Below, in pieces: positions 35,154 to 44,242 of a stretch of DNA of 64,000 nt; the stretch's first letter is position 1; every line of letters starts with the position of its first letter. The stretch is from Larkinella sp. C7. GTDB lineage: Bacteria > Bacteroidota > Bacteroidia > Cytophagales > Spirosomataceae. Below the pieces are notes generated by a model. That model was not told where the DNA came from. It saw only the letters and a list, made by a program, of their open reading frames with translations, and did not search any database. The DNA lies in assembly GCF_006149005.1 (NCBI RefSeq), contig NZ_VBSL01000001.1, forward strand, positions 186,001 through 250,000, written 5' to 3'. A program made the position numbers and the translations under genes.

Positions 35154-38100
35154 ATGAAAAAACGCATACGAAAAACCGGTCTGCTGACCCTGCTGCTGAC
35201 CGGTTGTCTGGCTTCGGGTTACAGCCAGACGACGCTCGCCTTTGGCGGGCAAAACCGATCGGTGTCGGACCGGAAAGCGGTGGAAAAACCGGCTCCCGCT
35301 GATGTCAACATCGAAGGACGCGTAACGGAAGGCGAAAAAGGCGAGGGAATACCGGGCGTCAGCGTCGTGCTGAAAGGAACGACCAAAGGAACCACGACCA
35401 GTGCCGATGGCTCCTACCGACTGGTTGTTCCGAACACCGACGCGGTGCTCGTGTTCAGTTTTGTGGGCTACGAATCGCAGGAAGTGGCGGTGGGCAACCG
35501 TACCAGCCTGAACGTTGCGCTGAAACCGGATACCAAAACGCTGAACGAAATCGTGGTGGTGGGCTACGGAACGCAGAAAAAAGTAAACCTCACGGGTGCC
35601 GTCGATCAGGTGACGAGCGAAGTGCTCGAAAACCGGTCGCTGCCCAACCTTACACAAGGATTGCAGGGTACGATTCCGAACCTGAACCTGAAAATGGGCG
35701 ATGGAAAACCGACCCAATCACCCTCGTATAACATCCGGGGAACCACCTCCATTGGTCAGGGCGGCAGTGCGCTGGTGCTGATCGACGGGGTGGAAGGCGA
35801 CCCGAGCCGGCTTAATCCGAACGATGTTGCCACGGTTTCGGTGCTGAAAGATGCGGCTTCGGCGGCCATCTACGGCGCCCGGGGTGCGTTTGGTGTGGTG
35901 CTGATTACGACCAAAAGCCCGACCAAAGACCGCACCAGCGTCACCTATTCGCTAAACCATTCGATCAAAAGCCCGACGAGCGTGCCGGATTTCGTAACGA
36001 ACGGTTACACGTTTGCCAAAATGTTCAACGAGAGCTGGTCGGCCTGGAACGACTACTCGCAAACGCCCCAGAACGTCAACAAAACCGTGCGGTTCTCGCA
36101 GGCCTATCTGGCGGAACTCGAACGGCGCAACAACGATCCGAGCCTGCCCCGCACCGAAGTCGATCCGGCCACGGGCGAGTACGTTTATTACCACAGCACC
36201 GACTGGTACAAAGAACTGTATAAGAAGCAGAACAGCGCCACGGAGCACAATTTGTCGGTATCGGGAAGCAGCGGCAAAGCCGACTTCTACGTAACCGGGC
36301 GGTATTACAACCAGGAGGGGTTATTCCGGTATAATTCCGATGATTACAAGATCATTAGCTTACGCGCCAAAGGATCGATTCAGGTGTTTCCGTGGTTGAA
36401 AGTGTCGAATAACGCCGACTTTTCGTCCATGAAATACCATAACCCGCTGAACGTCGGCGAAGGGGGCAGCATCTGGCGGAACATCTCGGACGAAGGCCAC
36501 AACATGTCGCCGATGTTCAACCCGGACGGAACGCTTTCGTATTCAGCGGCTTACACCGTCGGCGATTTCTGGTACGGCAAAAACGGCATCGATATGGACA
36601 AGCGCGTGTTTCGGAACACCGCCGACTTTGCCACCAACTTCTTCGACAACCAGTTTCGGGTGAATGGGAACTTCACATTTCAGAACACCGATGATAACGA
36701 ATACCGCACCCGCGTTCCGGTGCCGTATAGCCGCAAACCGGGTGTGATCGAATACGTTGGCGTCAATACCAACGACCTTCAGAATATTTTCCGGGAAACG
36801 CTCTATACCGCAACCAACCTCTACGCCGAATACGAACCCAAAATCAACGCGAACCACTACGTGAAAGCACTGGTGGGCTACAACTACGAAACCTCGAATT
36901 ACCGCCGGTTGGAAGCCGTTCGGAATGGGTTGATTTATGAAGATGCCCAGGACATCAACCTGGCCCTGGGGCAGGCCATCACCACCGCTGGGGGCATGGA
37001 AAAATGGGCGATTGTCGGCGGTTTTTACCGGCTGAATTATTCGTACAAAGACCGCTATCTGCTGGAGGTGAATGGCCGCTACGACGGATCTTCCAAGTTT
37101 CCGTCCGGCCAGCGGTATGCCTTCTTCCCCTCGGTTTCGGCGGGCTGGCGCGTGGCCAACGAGCCTTTCTGGAAAGTGTCGCCAAAGTTGATTTCTGACC
37201 TGAAAATCAGAGGTTCCTACGGTTCACTGGGCAATGGTACGATCGCTTCCTATGCTTTCCAGGAAAAATTTTCCATTTCGCAGTCAGGGCGGATTCTGAA
37301 CGGCGTGCGGCCCCAGAAAACCGGTCAGCCGAGTGTCATTCCCGACGGGCTGACCTGGGAAACGTCCACCACCGCCGATCTGGGTGTTGATCTGGGTATG
37401 TTGAACAACCGCCTGACGCTGACGGCAGATGCTTACGTCCGGAAAACGACGGATATGTTTACGGTTGGCATGACGCTGCCCGCCGTTTTTGGAACCGACG
37501 TGCCAAAAGGAAACTACGCCGACCTGACCACCAAAGGCTGGGAAGCGGTTCTGGCCTGGCGGGATAAGGCCAACGTGGGCGGCAAACCGTTCGGCTACGA
37601 AGTCCGGCTGACGATGGCCGATTATACGGCGAAGATCGACAAGTACAACAACCCCAACAGACGGCTGACGGATTATTACGCCGGGCAGACTGTGGGCGAA
37701 ATCTGGGGCTATACAACCGAAGGCTTTTTCACCTCCGCCGACGACATCAAAAACTCCGCCAAGCAGACGCTGTTCAAAGCCTCCAACACCAACCAGTTGC
37801 TGCCGGGTGACATCAAATTCCGGGACATCAACGGCGACGGCGTGATCGATCCGGGTGACAATACCGTGGACAAACCGGGGGACAAAACCATCATCGGCAA
37901 CTCGACACCCCGTTACACCTACGGAATTATGCTGAACGCCGACTGGAACAATTTCTTCTTCTCGGCTTTCTTTCAGGGCGTTGGCAAACAGGACTGGTGG
38001 CCGGGTGCAGAGGCCGGCACATTCTGGGGAGCTTACAACCGCCCCTACAACCGGATTCCGACCTGGCACCTCGACAACATGTGGTCGGAAGCTAACCCGA

Positions 38101-38450
38101 ATGCCTACTTGCCCCGGCCCCGGGGTTACGTAGCCCAGAACGGTGCGGGTGAACTGCGCCAGGAGCAAACCAAGTACCTCCAGAGCCTGGCTTACCTGCG
38201 GCTGAAAAACGTTCAACTGGGCTACAGCCTGCCGAAACTGCTCATCAGCAAAGCCGGTATGAGCAGCGCCCGGGTGTTTGTGTCGGCCGAAAATGTCCTG
38301 ACGTGGGCCGCGCTCTACAAACGCACGAAAGATCTGGACGTGGAAAGTGCGACGGAATCGGACCGCGTACTGACCAACGGATCAAGCGGAAACGGCCACA
38401 ATTACCCGATTCTGAAGAGTTTCACGATGGGTCTGTCCGTTACTTTTTAA
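35154..38450 (+). CDS. SusC/RagA-family TonB-dependent outer-membrane receptor
   Basis: A 1098-residue receptor that imports oligosaccharides or other nutrients with its SusD partner. It has a signal peptide, a CarboxypepD_reg-like domain (about 50-135, with IEGRVTEGEKGEGIPGVSVVLKGT), the SusC TonB-box region LNEIVVVGYGTQKK (about 136-150), a plug domain (to about 250, with VLIDGVEGDP and SVLKDAASAAIYGARGAFGVVLITTK) and a 22-strand barrel ending LKSFTMGLSVTF. No STN domain is present, so it probably does not signal through FecR. The susD partner starts 19 bp downstream. Confidence 0.95.
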   Translation: MKKRIRKTGLLTLLLTGCLASGYSQTTLAFGGQNRSVSDRKAVEKPAPADVNIEGRVTEGEKGEGIPGVSVVLKGTTKGTTTSADGSYRLVVPNTDAVLVFSFVGYESQEVAVGNRTSLNVALKPDTKTLNEIVVVGYGTQKKVNLTGAVDQVTSEVLENRSLPNLTQGLQGTIPNLNLKMGDGKPTQSPSYNIRGTTSIGQGGSALVLIDGVEGDPSRLNPNDVATVSVLKDAASAAIYGARGAFGVVLITTKSPTKDRTSVTYSLNHSIKSPTSVPDFVTNGYTFAKMFNESWSAWNDYSQTPQNVNKTVRFSQAYLAELERRNNDPSLPRTEVDPATGEYVYYHSTDWYKELYKKQNSATEHNLSVSGSSGKADFYVTGRYYNQEGLFRYNSDDYKIISLRAKGSIQVFPWLKVSNNADFSSMKYHNPLNVGEGGSIWRNISDEGHNMSPMFNPDGTLSYSAAYTVGDFWYGKNGIDMDKRVFRNTADFATNFFDNQFRVNGNFTFQNTDDNEYRTRVPVPYSRKPGVIEYVGVNTNDLQNIFRETLYTATNLYAEYEPKINANHYVKALVGYNYETSNYRRLEAVRNGLIYEDAQDINLALGQAITTAGGMEKWAIVGGFYRLNYSYKDRYLLEVNGRYDGSSKFPSGQRYAFFPSVSAGWRVANEPFWKVSPKLISDLKIRGSYGSLGNGTIASYAFQEKFSISQSGRILNGVRPQKTGQPSVIPDGLTWETSTTADLGVDLGMLNNRLTLTADAYVRKTTDMFTVGMTLPAVFGTDVPKGNYADLTTKGWEAVLAWRDKANVGGKPFGYEVRLTMADYTAKIDKYNNPNRRLTDYYAGQTVGEIWGYTTEGFFTSADDIKNSAKQTLFKASNTNQLLPGDIKFRDINGDGVIDPGDNTVDKPGDKTIIGNSTPRYTYGIMLNADWNNFFFSAFFQGVGKQDWWPGAEAGTFWGAYNRPYNRIPTWHLDNMWSEANPNAYLPRPRGYVAQNGAGELRQEQTKYLQSLAYLRLKNVQLGYSLPKLLISKAGMSSARVFVSAENVLTWAALYKRTKDLDVESATESDRVLTNGSSGNGHNYPILKSFTMGLSVTF

Positions 38451-38469
38451 TCTTACAACCAGCAACACC

Positions 38470-40242
38470 ATGAAATTACAACACATAGGACTTCTTCTGG
38501 CCGGTCTGCTTTTCGCCGGATGCAGCGAACTGGAGCAGATTCCGGAATCTACGGCCTCTAAGAACTCCGTTTTCAGCAGTGAACGAGGACTGGAATTATA
38601 CGCCAATTCGTTTTACGATAACCTGCCAACAGCCAACGACATCATTCGGAGCGACGAAATGGCCGATTTTGCGGCCCGGACGCAGGTGCCGGATTTGATT
38701 CGCGACGGAGCTTACGGACCGCGTCAAAGTTCCGGCTGGTCCTGGACGGCTTTGCGAAACATCAATTATTTCATCGAAAACGCGACCAATCCCGCCATTC
38801 CGGCCGACGTCCGGCGGCATTACATCGGAGTCGCCCGTTTTTTCCGCGCCCTGTTTTATTTCGATAAAGTGAAGCGGTTTGGGGATGTCCCCTGGATCAA
38901 CAAGGCGATGGGGGTGTCGGATCAGGATTTGTACAAAGGCCGGGATTCGCGCGTGATGGTGATGGATTCGGTGCTGGCCGATTTGACTTACGCGACGCAA
39001 AACATCCGCACGACTTCCGACAACTCGCGTACGCTCATTACCAAATCCGTCGCCAACGGTTACAAATCCCGAATCTGTCTGTTTGAAGGCACATTCCGGA
39101 AATACCAGACGTCGTATAAACTCGAAAGCACCGCCGAAAAGTGGCTGACGGAATCCGTTGCGGCTTCCGAAGCGGTGATGAAAGACGGCGGTTTTTCGCT
39201 GAACGAAGCCGGTGGCACCGACAAATCGTACCGGCAATTGTTCATCAACAAAACGCCCGTAACGAATGAAATCATGTTATCGGCCGTTGTCGATCCGGCG
39301 TTAAGCGTTTTTAACGATGCCAACTGGTGGTGGACCAGTGCGACCTACGGTGCCCGTGTCAGCCTGACCCGGACGTTTGTCAATACGTATCTGAACCTCG
39401 ACGGAACGCCGTTTACCAGCAAAGCCGGGTATAAAACCCTGACGTTTATGGAAGAAGTGAAAGGGCGTGACAAACGACTGCCCCAAACCATCCGGTCAGG
39501 TAATTACACCCGCGTCAATGGCGGAGCGGTGGAACCCGCCCCCCCGGTTTTCTCGTACACCTATACCGGGTATATGCCGATCAAATGGACGCTCGACGAC
39601 ACCTACGCCGACGGCGGAACCCGGAACGACAATTCAATTTCGATCATGCGGTATGCCGAAATTTTGCTCAATTATGCCGAAGCCAAAGCGGAACTCGGTA
39701 CCTTTACGGATGCTGACTGGACCAAAACCGTGGGTGCGTTGCGGAAGCGGGCCGGTATTACGGGCGGTTTAACGGCCAAACCAACCGTGGCCGATCCGTA
39801 CCTGCAAGCCAACTATTTTCCAGGCATTTCGGATCCTTCGCTGCTGGAAATCCGGCGCGAACGGGGTATCGAACTGGCGCTGGAAGGCTTCCGTTTTCCG
39901 GATCTGATTCGCTGGAAACGCGGTGAGTTGATGGAGCAGGTCTGGAACGGTTTTTACGTCCCGGCCCTCGACAAACCGATGGATTTGAACGAAGACGGCA
40001 AAAACGACGTGGTGTTCTACAAAGTGAAACCGGCGACGCAACTGGCGGGCGTCACCTACATCAACGTCGCTGAAACCGTCAATGGCGTTCCGAATCCGCA
40101 GCGGTTGTCGAACGACACCTCGGGCGAACTGACGTGGCTGAGCAACATTCCACGGAAGTGGAATGACAAATATTACCTCTACCCCATCCCGGAAAACGAC
40201 CGGCTGCTGAACCCGGCCATCGGCCAGAATCCGGGGTGGTGA
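38470..40242 (+). CDS. RagB/SusD-family nutrient-binding lipoprotein
   Basis: A 590-residue surface lipoprotein (lipobox LLFAGCSE, Cys about 18) with the SusD TPR-like helical fold. Family segments seen are NINYFIENA, the ARFFRALFYFDKVKRFGDVPWI loop near residue 120, ILLNYAEAKAELG near 400, and the C-terminal LEIRRERGIELALEGFRFPDLIRWKRGELM followed by LYPIPENDRLLNPAIGQNPGW. It caps the SusC barrel and delivers substrate. The following palindrome separates it from the endonuclease/phosphatase-fold gene. Confidence 0.95.
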   Translation: MKLQHIGLLLAGLLFAGCSELEQIPESTASKNSVFSSERGLELYANSFYDNLPTANDIIRSDEMADFAARTQVPDLIRDGAYGPRQSSGWSWTALRNINYFIENATNPAIPADVRRHYIGVARFFRALFYFDKVKRFGDVPWINKAMGVSDQDLYKGRDSRVMVMDSVLADLTYATQNIRTTSDNSRTLITKSVANGYKSRICLFEGTFRKYQTSYKLESTAEKWLTESVAASEAVMKDGGFSLNEAGGTDKSYRQLFINKTPVTNEIMLSAVVDPALSVFNDANWWWTSATYGARVSLTRTFVNTYLNLDGTPFTSKAGYKTLTFMEEVKGRDKRLPQTIRSGNYTRVNGGAVEPAPPVFSYTYTGYMPIKWTLDDTYADGGTRNDNSISIMRYAEILLNYAEAKAELGTFTDADWTKTVGALRKRAGITGGLTAKPTVADPYLQANYFPGISDPSLLEIRRERGIELALEGFRFPDLIRWKRGELMEQVWNGFYVPALDKPMDLNEDGKNDVVFYKVKPATQLAGVTYINVAETVNGVPNPQRLSNDTSGELTWLSNIPRKWNDKYYLYPIPENDRLLNPAIGQNPGW

Positions 40243-40247
40243 GTTAG

Positions 40248-40330
40248 TACACAGGGTTAATCAGAGGACATCAGAGATACACAGAGAAAAACTCTGATTA
40301 ACCCTGATATCCTCTGATTAACTCTGTGTA
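40248..40330. repeat. Intergenic palindrome, TCAGAG family (P5)
   Basis: Arms 40248-40274 and 40304-40330 pair over 27 bases with two mismatches; the spacer also contains the repeated words ACACAGAG and CTCTGATTAACC. It lies between tandem susD and the endonuclease-family gene, starting six bases after the susD stop. Confidence 0.85.
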
Positions 40331-40358
40331 ACAGTCTTTTAAAACCAATCCTCAAAAC

Positions 40359-41201
40359 ATGAAACAAACAATCCTACTCCTGCTTTGCACCTTTCTAATC
40401 ACTCAAGACGGTTTTTCCCAGAAAGACACGCCGATTACCATTGCCACCTACAACATCCGCTACAACACCAAAAATGACGGCATCAACGCCTGGCCCAACC
40501 GGAAGGAAGAGGTCAAAGCCCTGATCCGTTTCCACGAATTTGATATTTTTGGCACCCAGGAAGCCCTGCGGGATCAATTGGACGGCATTGCTGAACTGCC
40601 CGAATTCGCCTTTTTTGGTGCCGGTCGCGATGATGGGCAACAGGCGGGGGAACATTCGGCCATTTTCTACAAAAAAGACCGCTTCGAAATCCTGAAATCC
40701 GGCAATTTCTGGCTGAGCGAAACGCCCGACAAACCCGGCAAAGGCTGGGATGCCACCTGCTGCAACCGCATCTGCTCATGGGCACAGTTTCGGGATAAAA
40801 CCACGAAAAAGAAGTTCTACTTTTTCAGCGTTCACTTCGACCACCAGGGCGTGAAAGCCCGGCAGGAGTCCGGCAAACTGATGGTGCAGAGAATAAAGGA
40901 AATCGCGAAAGATGAACCCGTCGTGCTGGTGGGCGACCTGAACTCGACGCCCGAAACCGAGCAGGTGAAAGCCATTGAAACGATCCTGAGCGATTCGTAT
41001 AAGGCCACAGCCCAGCCGCCCTACGGCCCCGTCGGTACCTTCAACAGCTTCAAGTTCGACGCGCCGATGAAAAACCGCATCGATTATATTTTCGTCAAAA
41101 AAGGCATCGACGTGCTGAAATACGGCGTTTTGACCGACGCCAAAGACCAACGGTATCCTTCCGACCATCAGCCGGTTGTGATCAAGGCCATTATCCGCTA
41201 A
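40359..41201 (+). CDS. Exported endonuclease/exonuclease/phosphatase-family protein
   Basis: A 280-residue protein with signal peptide (about 1-20, ending DGFSQ). The EEP fold motifs are all present: ITIATYNIRYN (metal-site Asn), FGTQEAL (metal-binding Glu), VHFDHQG (His), LVGDLNSTPE (catalytic Asp and Asn) and YPSDHQPVV (Asp-His pair). Exported EEP proteins in SusCD loci act on sugar phosphates, nucleic acids or phospholipids; the substrate cannot be told from sequence. It probably works on material imported by the adjacent SusCD pair. Confidence 0.9.
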   Translation: MKQTILLLLCTFLITQDGFSQKDTPITIATYNIRYNTKNDGINAWPNRKEEVKALIRFHEFDIFGTQEALRDQLDGIAELPEFAFFGAGRDDGQQAGEHSAIFYKKDRFEILKSGNFWLSETPDKPGKGWDATCCNRICSWAQFRDKTTKKKFYFFSVHFDHQGVKARQESGKLMVQRIKEIAKDEPVVLVGDLNSTPETEQVKAIETILSDSYKATAQPPYGPVGTFNSFKFDAPMKNRIDYIFVKKGIDVLKYGVLTDAKDQRYPSDHQPVVIKAIIR

Positions 41202-41273
41202 CCTGGACGATCGCTACGATAGACATGCCGGGGGCTTTCGTTTAACGTGTAAAAAAAGGGAATTAGAAATTTA

Positions 41274-41344
41274 AAATGATGAACGCCAAATGTAAAAGTT
41301 AGGAGCTAAGCGCACACCACTTTTACATTTGGCGTTCATCATTT
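41274..41344. repeat. Perfect 26-nt intergenic palindrome (P6)
   Basis: Arms 41274-41299 and 41319-41344 are perfect reverse complements over 26 bases with a 19-base spacer. The words AAATGATGAAC and AAATGTAAAAG repeat, and related TCATTTTACATT words continue to 41370. It separates the convergent endonuclease-family and beta-propeller genes. Confidence 0.9.
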
Positions 41345-41372
41345 GTCATTTTACATTATTTTACATTCCTTT

Positions 41373-42641
41373 CTATCCCTTCCAAACCGCCCGTAAATCC
41401 AGCAGGTAGAATTGCCGTCCATTGCCGCCGTGGGTGGAGTCGATGCAGACGAAGTTGCCGTCGTTGCTCGTGCGGGGGTGCAGATCGCAACGCCACTCGG
41501 CCACATAGCTCTCCCCCGCCGGAAAATGCCCGAGGTCGATCCGCCGGTCGGTGGGCAGGTGATAGAGGTAGGGCGTCTGATTCCGGCTTTTGGCATTGGC
41601 GTAGTTGTCGTTCAACAGCCATTCGTTATTCCGTCCCGGCACATACGTCTGATGGCCGTTGACGGGCATTTTGTCGGACTTGATCGGCTCTATTTTTCCG
41701 GTTTTATCACCCAGCAAATAGAACGACTGCGGCTGGCCTTCCGGTTTTGTAAAGGCACAGATGGTGGTCGGATCGCGCCAGATGAAATGCGACGTAAAAC
41801 CAGAGGGATCGATGATGAAGCGGTCGGTGCCGTCGGGATTCATCGTAAACATCCGGGTAACGAAGTTGGTCCGGGCCATCACCTGCCGGTCTTCGCGTTT
41901 AGCCCGCCAGCGGTGCAGAAACGTCAGCCGGGTTCCGTCCGTATTGACCAGTAAGTGATTGAACCAGTGAAAATTATCCTCTACCGATGCGCCGTTGTGC
42001 GGAATGGAAGCCGCGTCGGCCAGCGACAGAAGCAGTTGGGTTGCCCCGGTTTTTAAATCCATCCGATACAGACCAATTTCTTTGGGTGCCTTGACATCGT
42101 AATACGGATCACGAATTCCGGCATAACCGTAGCCGGGCCGCAGATCCTGAATCCGGCTAAACTCCGTGCCAATGGCCCAGTTCCCATCCGGGCTCAGGGC
42201 GTACACCGCCATCGGCAACGTCCGTTTTTTGCGGGTGAACACATCGACGATGTGGCTGACATACTGATTGCCCACGCGGTCGTTCCAGATCACTTCCGAC
42301 GCCGAACCCGGCACCCACTGCAACATGCAGCCCTGCTGCCAGCCCCACGCCCGGCTTTCGCCCAACTCCGTCCAGGAATCGTTTTTCTGCAAATCGATCA
42401 GGCCAATTTTGATGACATCATCGCCCACCGGCGAACGTCCTTCGAAACCGACTTTCATGCCCAGCACGTAGCGGTTCGACGGATCGAATTGCCGTTTGTC
42501 GTAATAGCCAAACCAGTGAAAACCGGGGCCTTTCGTCAGAGCCCGAACCGGAACCTCCAGCGGTTGTCCGGCAATCTGCCCGAACGTCAGTCCGCTTAAA
42601 CCCGCCACGGCGGTTGTCTTCAAAAAATTGCGTCGATGCAT
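41373..42641 (-). CDS. Tat-exported beta-propeller protein
   Basis: A 422-residue protein with a twin-arginine signal, MHRRNFLKTTAVAGLSGLTFGQ. The mature region has the repeating blades of a TolB/WD40-like propeller, for example VYALSPDGNWAIGTEF, LLVNTDGTRLTFLHRW and DLHPRTSNDGNFVCIDSTHGGNGRQFYLLDL, similar in layout to seven-bladed oligogalacturonate-lyase-type propellers. The catalytic His set of that family is not confidently assigned. It is encoded after SusD on the same strand, so it probably acts in the periplasm on the nutrient of this SusCD locus. Confidence 0.75.
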   Translation of the reverse strand: MHRRNFLKTTAVAGLSGLTFGQIAGQPLEVPVRALTKGPGFHWFGYYDKRQFDPSNRYVLGMKVGFEGRSPVGDDVIKIGLIDLQKNDSWTELGESRAWGWQQGCMLQWVPGSASEVIWNDRVGNQYVSHIVDVFTRKKRTLPMAVYALSPDGNWAIGTEFSRIQDLRPGYGYAGIRDPYYDVKAPKEIGLYRMDLKTGATQLLLSLADAASIPHNGASVEDNFHWFNHLLVNTDGTRLTFLHRWRAKREDRQVMARTNFVTRMFTMNPDGTDRFIIDPSGFTSHFIWRDPTTICAFTKPEGQPQSFYLLGDKTGKIEPIKSDKMPVNGHQTYVPGRNNEWLLNDNYANAKSRNQTPYLYHLPTDRRIDLGHFPAGESYVAEWRCDLHPRTSNDGNFVCIDSTHGGNGRQFYLLDLRAVWKG

Positions 42642-42715
42642 ACGAAAGCGGCTCGCGGTGCTGATGATTCAAACACCCAAAGCCGCTGATGGTCAATAAT
42701 CTACTGGCTGGAACA

Positions 42716-42776
42716 AAGAGATGAGACAAAAGAGGTGAGCGTATTATTTTGTCTCACTTCTTTTGTCTCATCTCTT
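42716..42776. repeat. Intergenic palindrome, GAGACAA family (P7)
   Basis: Arms 42716-42739 and 42753-42776 pair over 24 bases with one G-U. The core word GAGACAAAAGAGGTGAG closely matches the palindrome at 56781-56877. It lies between tandem susD and the beta-propeller gene. Confidence 0.85.
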
Positions 42777-42787
42777 CTCACATCCAA

Positions 42788-44230
42788 TCAATACCCCGGA
42801 TTCTGGGTAATTTTTGTCGGGTTGATGTCGATCTGGCTCTGCGGAATGGCAAACACCAGGTTATTTTCAGTCAAATTCGTCTGGATGCCAATGGCCGTTG
42901 CCTTGGCCCTCAGCACCGGCAGCGCCCGGCCCGTGCGCACCAGGTCGAACCAGCGATGGCCTTCGAAAGCCAGCTCCACCCGCCGTTCCTGTTCCAGGGC
43001 CAACCGCATCGCGGCTTGTGTTCCGGCATCGGTGGCGGTTTTGGCGGCCAGTCCGGCGCGTTGCCGGATGCGGTTCAGGAAGGGCAGGGCCTGGGCCGTA
43101 TTGCCGGTTTCATTCAGCGCTTCGGCGTACATCAGCAAGACATCCGCATACCGCAAAACGGGCCAGTTGTCTTCCGAATCGCCGGAAATAACGGGCGCAT
43201 CGCGGTATTTGCGAACAAAATTATAATCCACCCGCACCCCACTGGCATTGGTGTAACTGGTGGCCAGCGACACATCTTTCCGCAAATCACCGGGTTCATA
43301 AGCCGCGATCAGATCGGCCGTGGGCTGGTTGTTGCCCCCACCCCCAAACTGAATCACCGCGTTGCCCGAGTTTTCGGGCGCATAGGCATTGGCAAAACCG
43401 CTGCCCTCGCCGATGCTACCTTTTTTATACTGGACATCAAAAATGGACTCCCGGTGGTTTTTCCCGGATGCCTGGAAAACACTGGCGTAGCTGGGCAGTA
43501 AATCATACGTTCCGGCGTCGATCACCTCTTTCAGTTTGGCCGCGGCTTCGGCATACCGCCGTTGGGTCAGATATACTTTTCCCAACAACGATTTGGCCGC
43601 TCCGCGCGTGGCCCGGCCCACATTGGCTCCAGTATAACTAACGTCCAAAACCCCTTCCGCATCCGTTAAATCCTGAATAATCTGCGCATACACTTCCGCA
43701 ACCGGTGTGCGTCCGTAATTATAGCCTTCCTGTGGGTCGACCACTTCCTGAACCACCAGCGGGACATCGCCAAAAACCCGGACGAGGTTGAAATACATCA
43801 GCGCGCGCAAAAATTTCGCTTCGCCGACGATGCGTTTTTTCTGGTCTTCGTTCATGGTCACCCCCGCGCTCCGGTCGATGATGGCGTTGCAGCGGTAGAT
43901 GCCCCGGTAGCCGTCGCTCCAGCGGGTGGCCACGAAAGGATTGGTGGTCCGCATGTAAAATTTATCGAACTCGTCCTGATCCGTTACCGAACCGGATAAT
44001 ACCGGGCGGGTATCGTCGGACGGTATTTCCGCCACCACGTAATACTGACCATACTGACCGTTGGACTGCAAAGCCCCGTAGGCTCCGTTCAGGGCATTCA
44101 GCAGGTCAGAACCGGTTCGGTAAAACGTCGCCGTACTGGCCTGTGAAATGGGCGACAAGGCTAGAAACTCGTCCTTACAGCTTGTCAACACAAGGCTCAA
44201 AAAGGTGATATACAAATAGTTCCGTTTCAT
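42788..44230 (-). CDS. RagB/SusD-family nutrient-binding lipoprotein
   Basis: A 480-residue lipoprotein (lipobox SLVLTSCKDEF, Cys about 18). SusD features: NALNGAYGALQSNGQYGQYYV near the N-terminus, AKFLRALMYFNLVRVFGDVPLVVQ near 140, an RRYAEAAAKLKEVIDAG TPR segment, VLLMYAEALNETGNTAQALPFLNRIRQRAGL, and the C-terminal ERRVELAFEGHRWFDLVRTGRA with IPQSQIDINPTKITQNPGY. It starts 12 bp after the SusC stop and forms the cap of that transporter. Confidence 0.95.
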   Translation of the reverse strand: MKRNYLYITFLSLVLTSCKDEFLALSPISQASTATFYRTGSDLLNALNGAYGALQSNGQYGQYYVVAEIPSDDTRPVLSGSVTDQDEFDKFYMRTTNPFVATRWSDGYRGIYRCNAIIDRSAGVTMNEDQKKRIVGEAKFLRALMYFNLVRVFGDVPLVVQEVVDPQEGYNYGRTPVAEVYAQIIQDLTDAEGVLDVSYTGANVGRATRGAAKSLLGKVYLTQRRYAEAAAKLKEVIDAGTYDLLPSYASVFQASGKNHRESIFDVQYKKGSIGEGSGFANAYAPENSGNAVIQFGGGGNNQPTADLIAAYEPGDLRKDVSLATSYTNASGVRVDYNFVRKYRDAPVISGDSEDNWPVLRYADVLLMYAEALNETGNTAQALPFLNRIRQRAGLAAKTATDAGTQAAMRLALEQERRVELAFEGHRWFDLVRTGRALPVLRAKATAIGIQTNLTENNLVFAIPQSQIDINPTKITQNPGY

Positions 44231-44242
44231 GGAAGAGTGAGA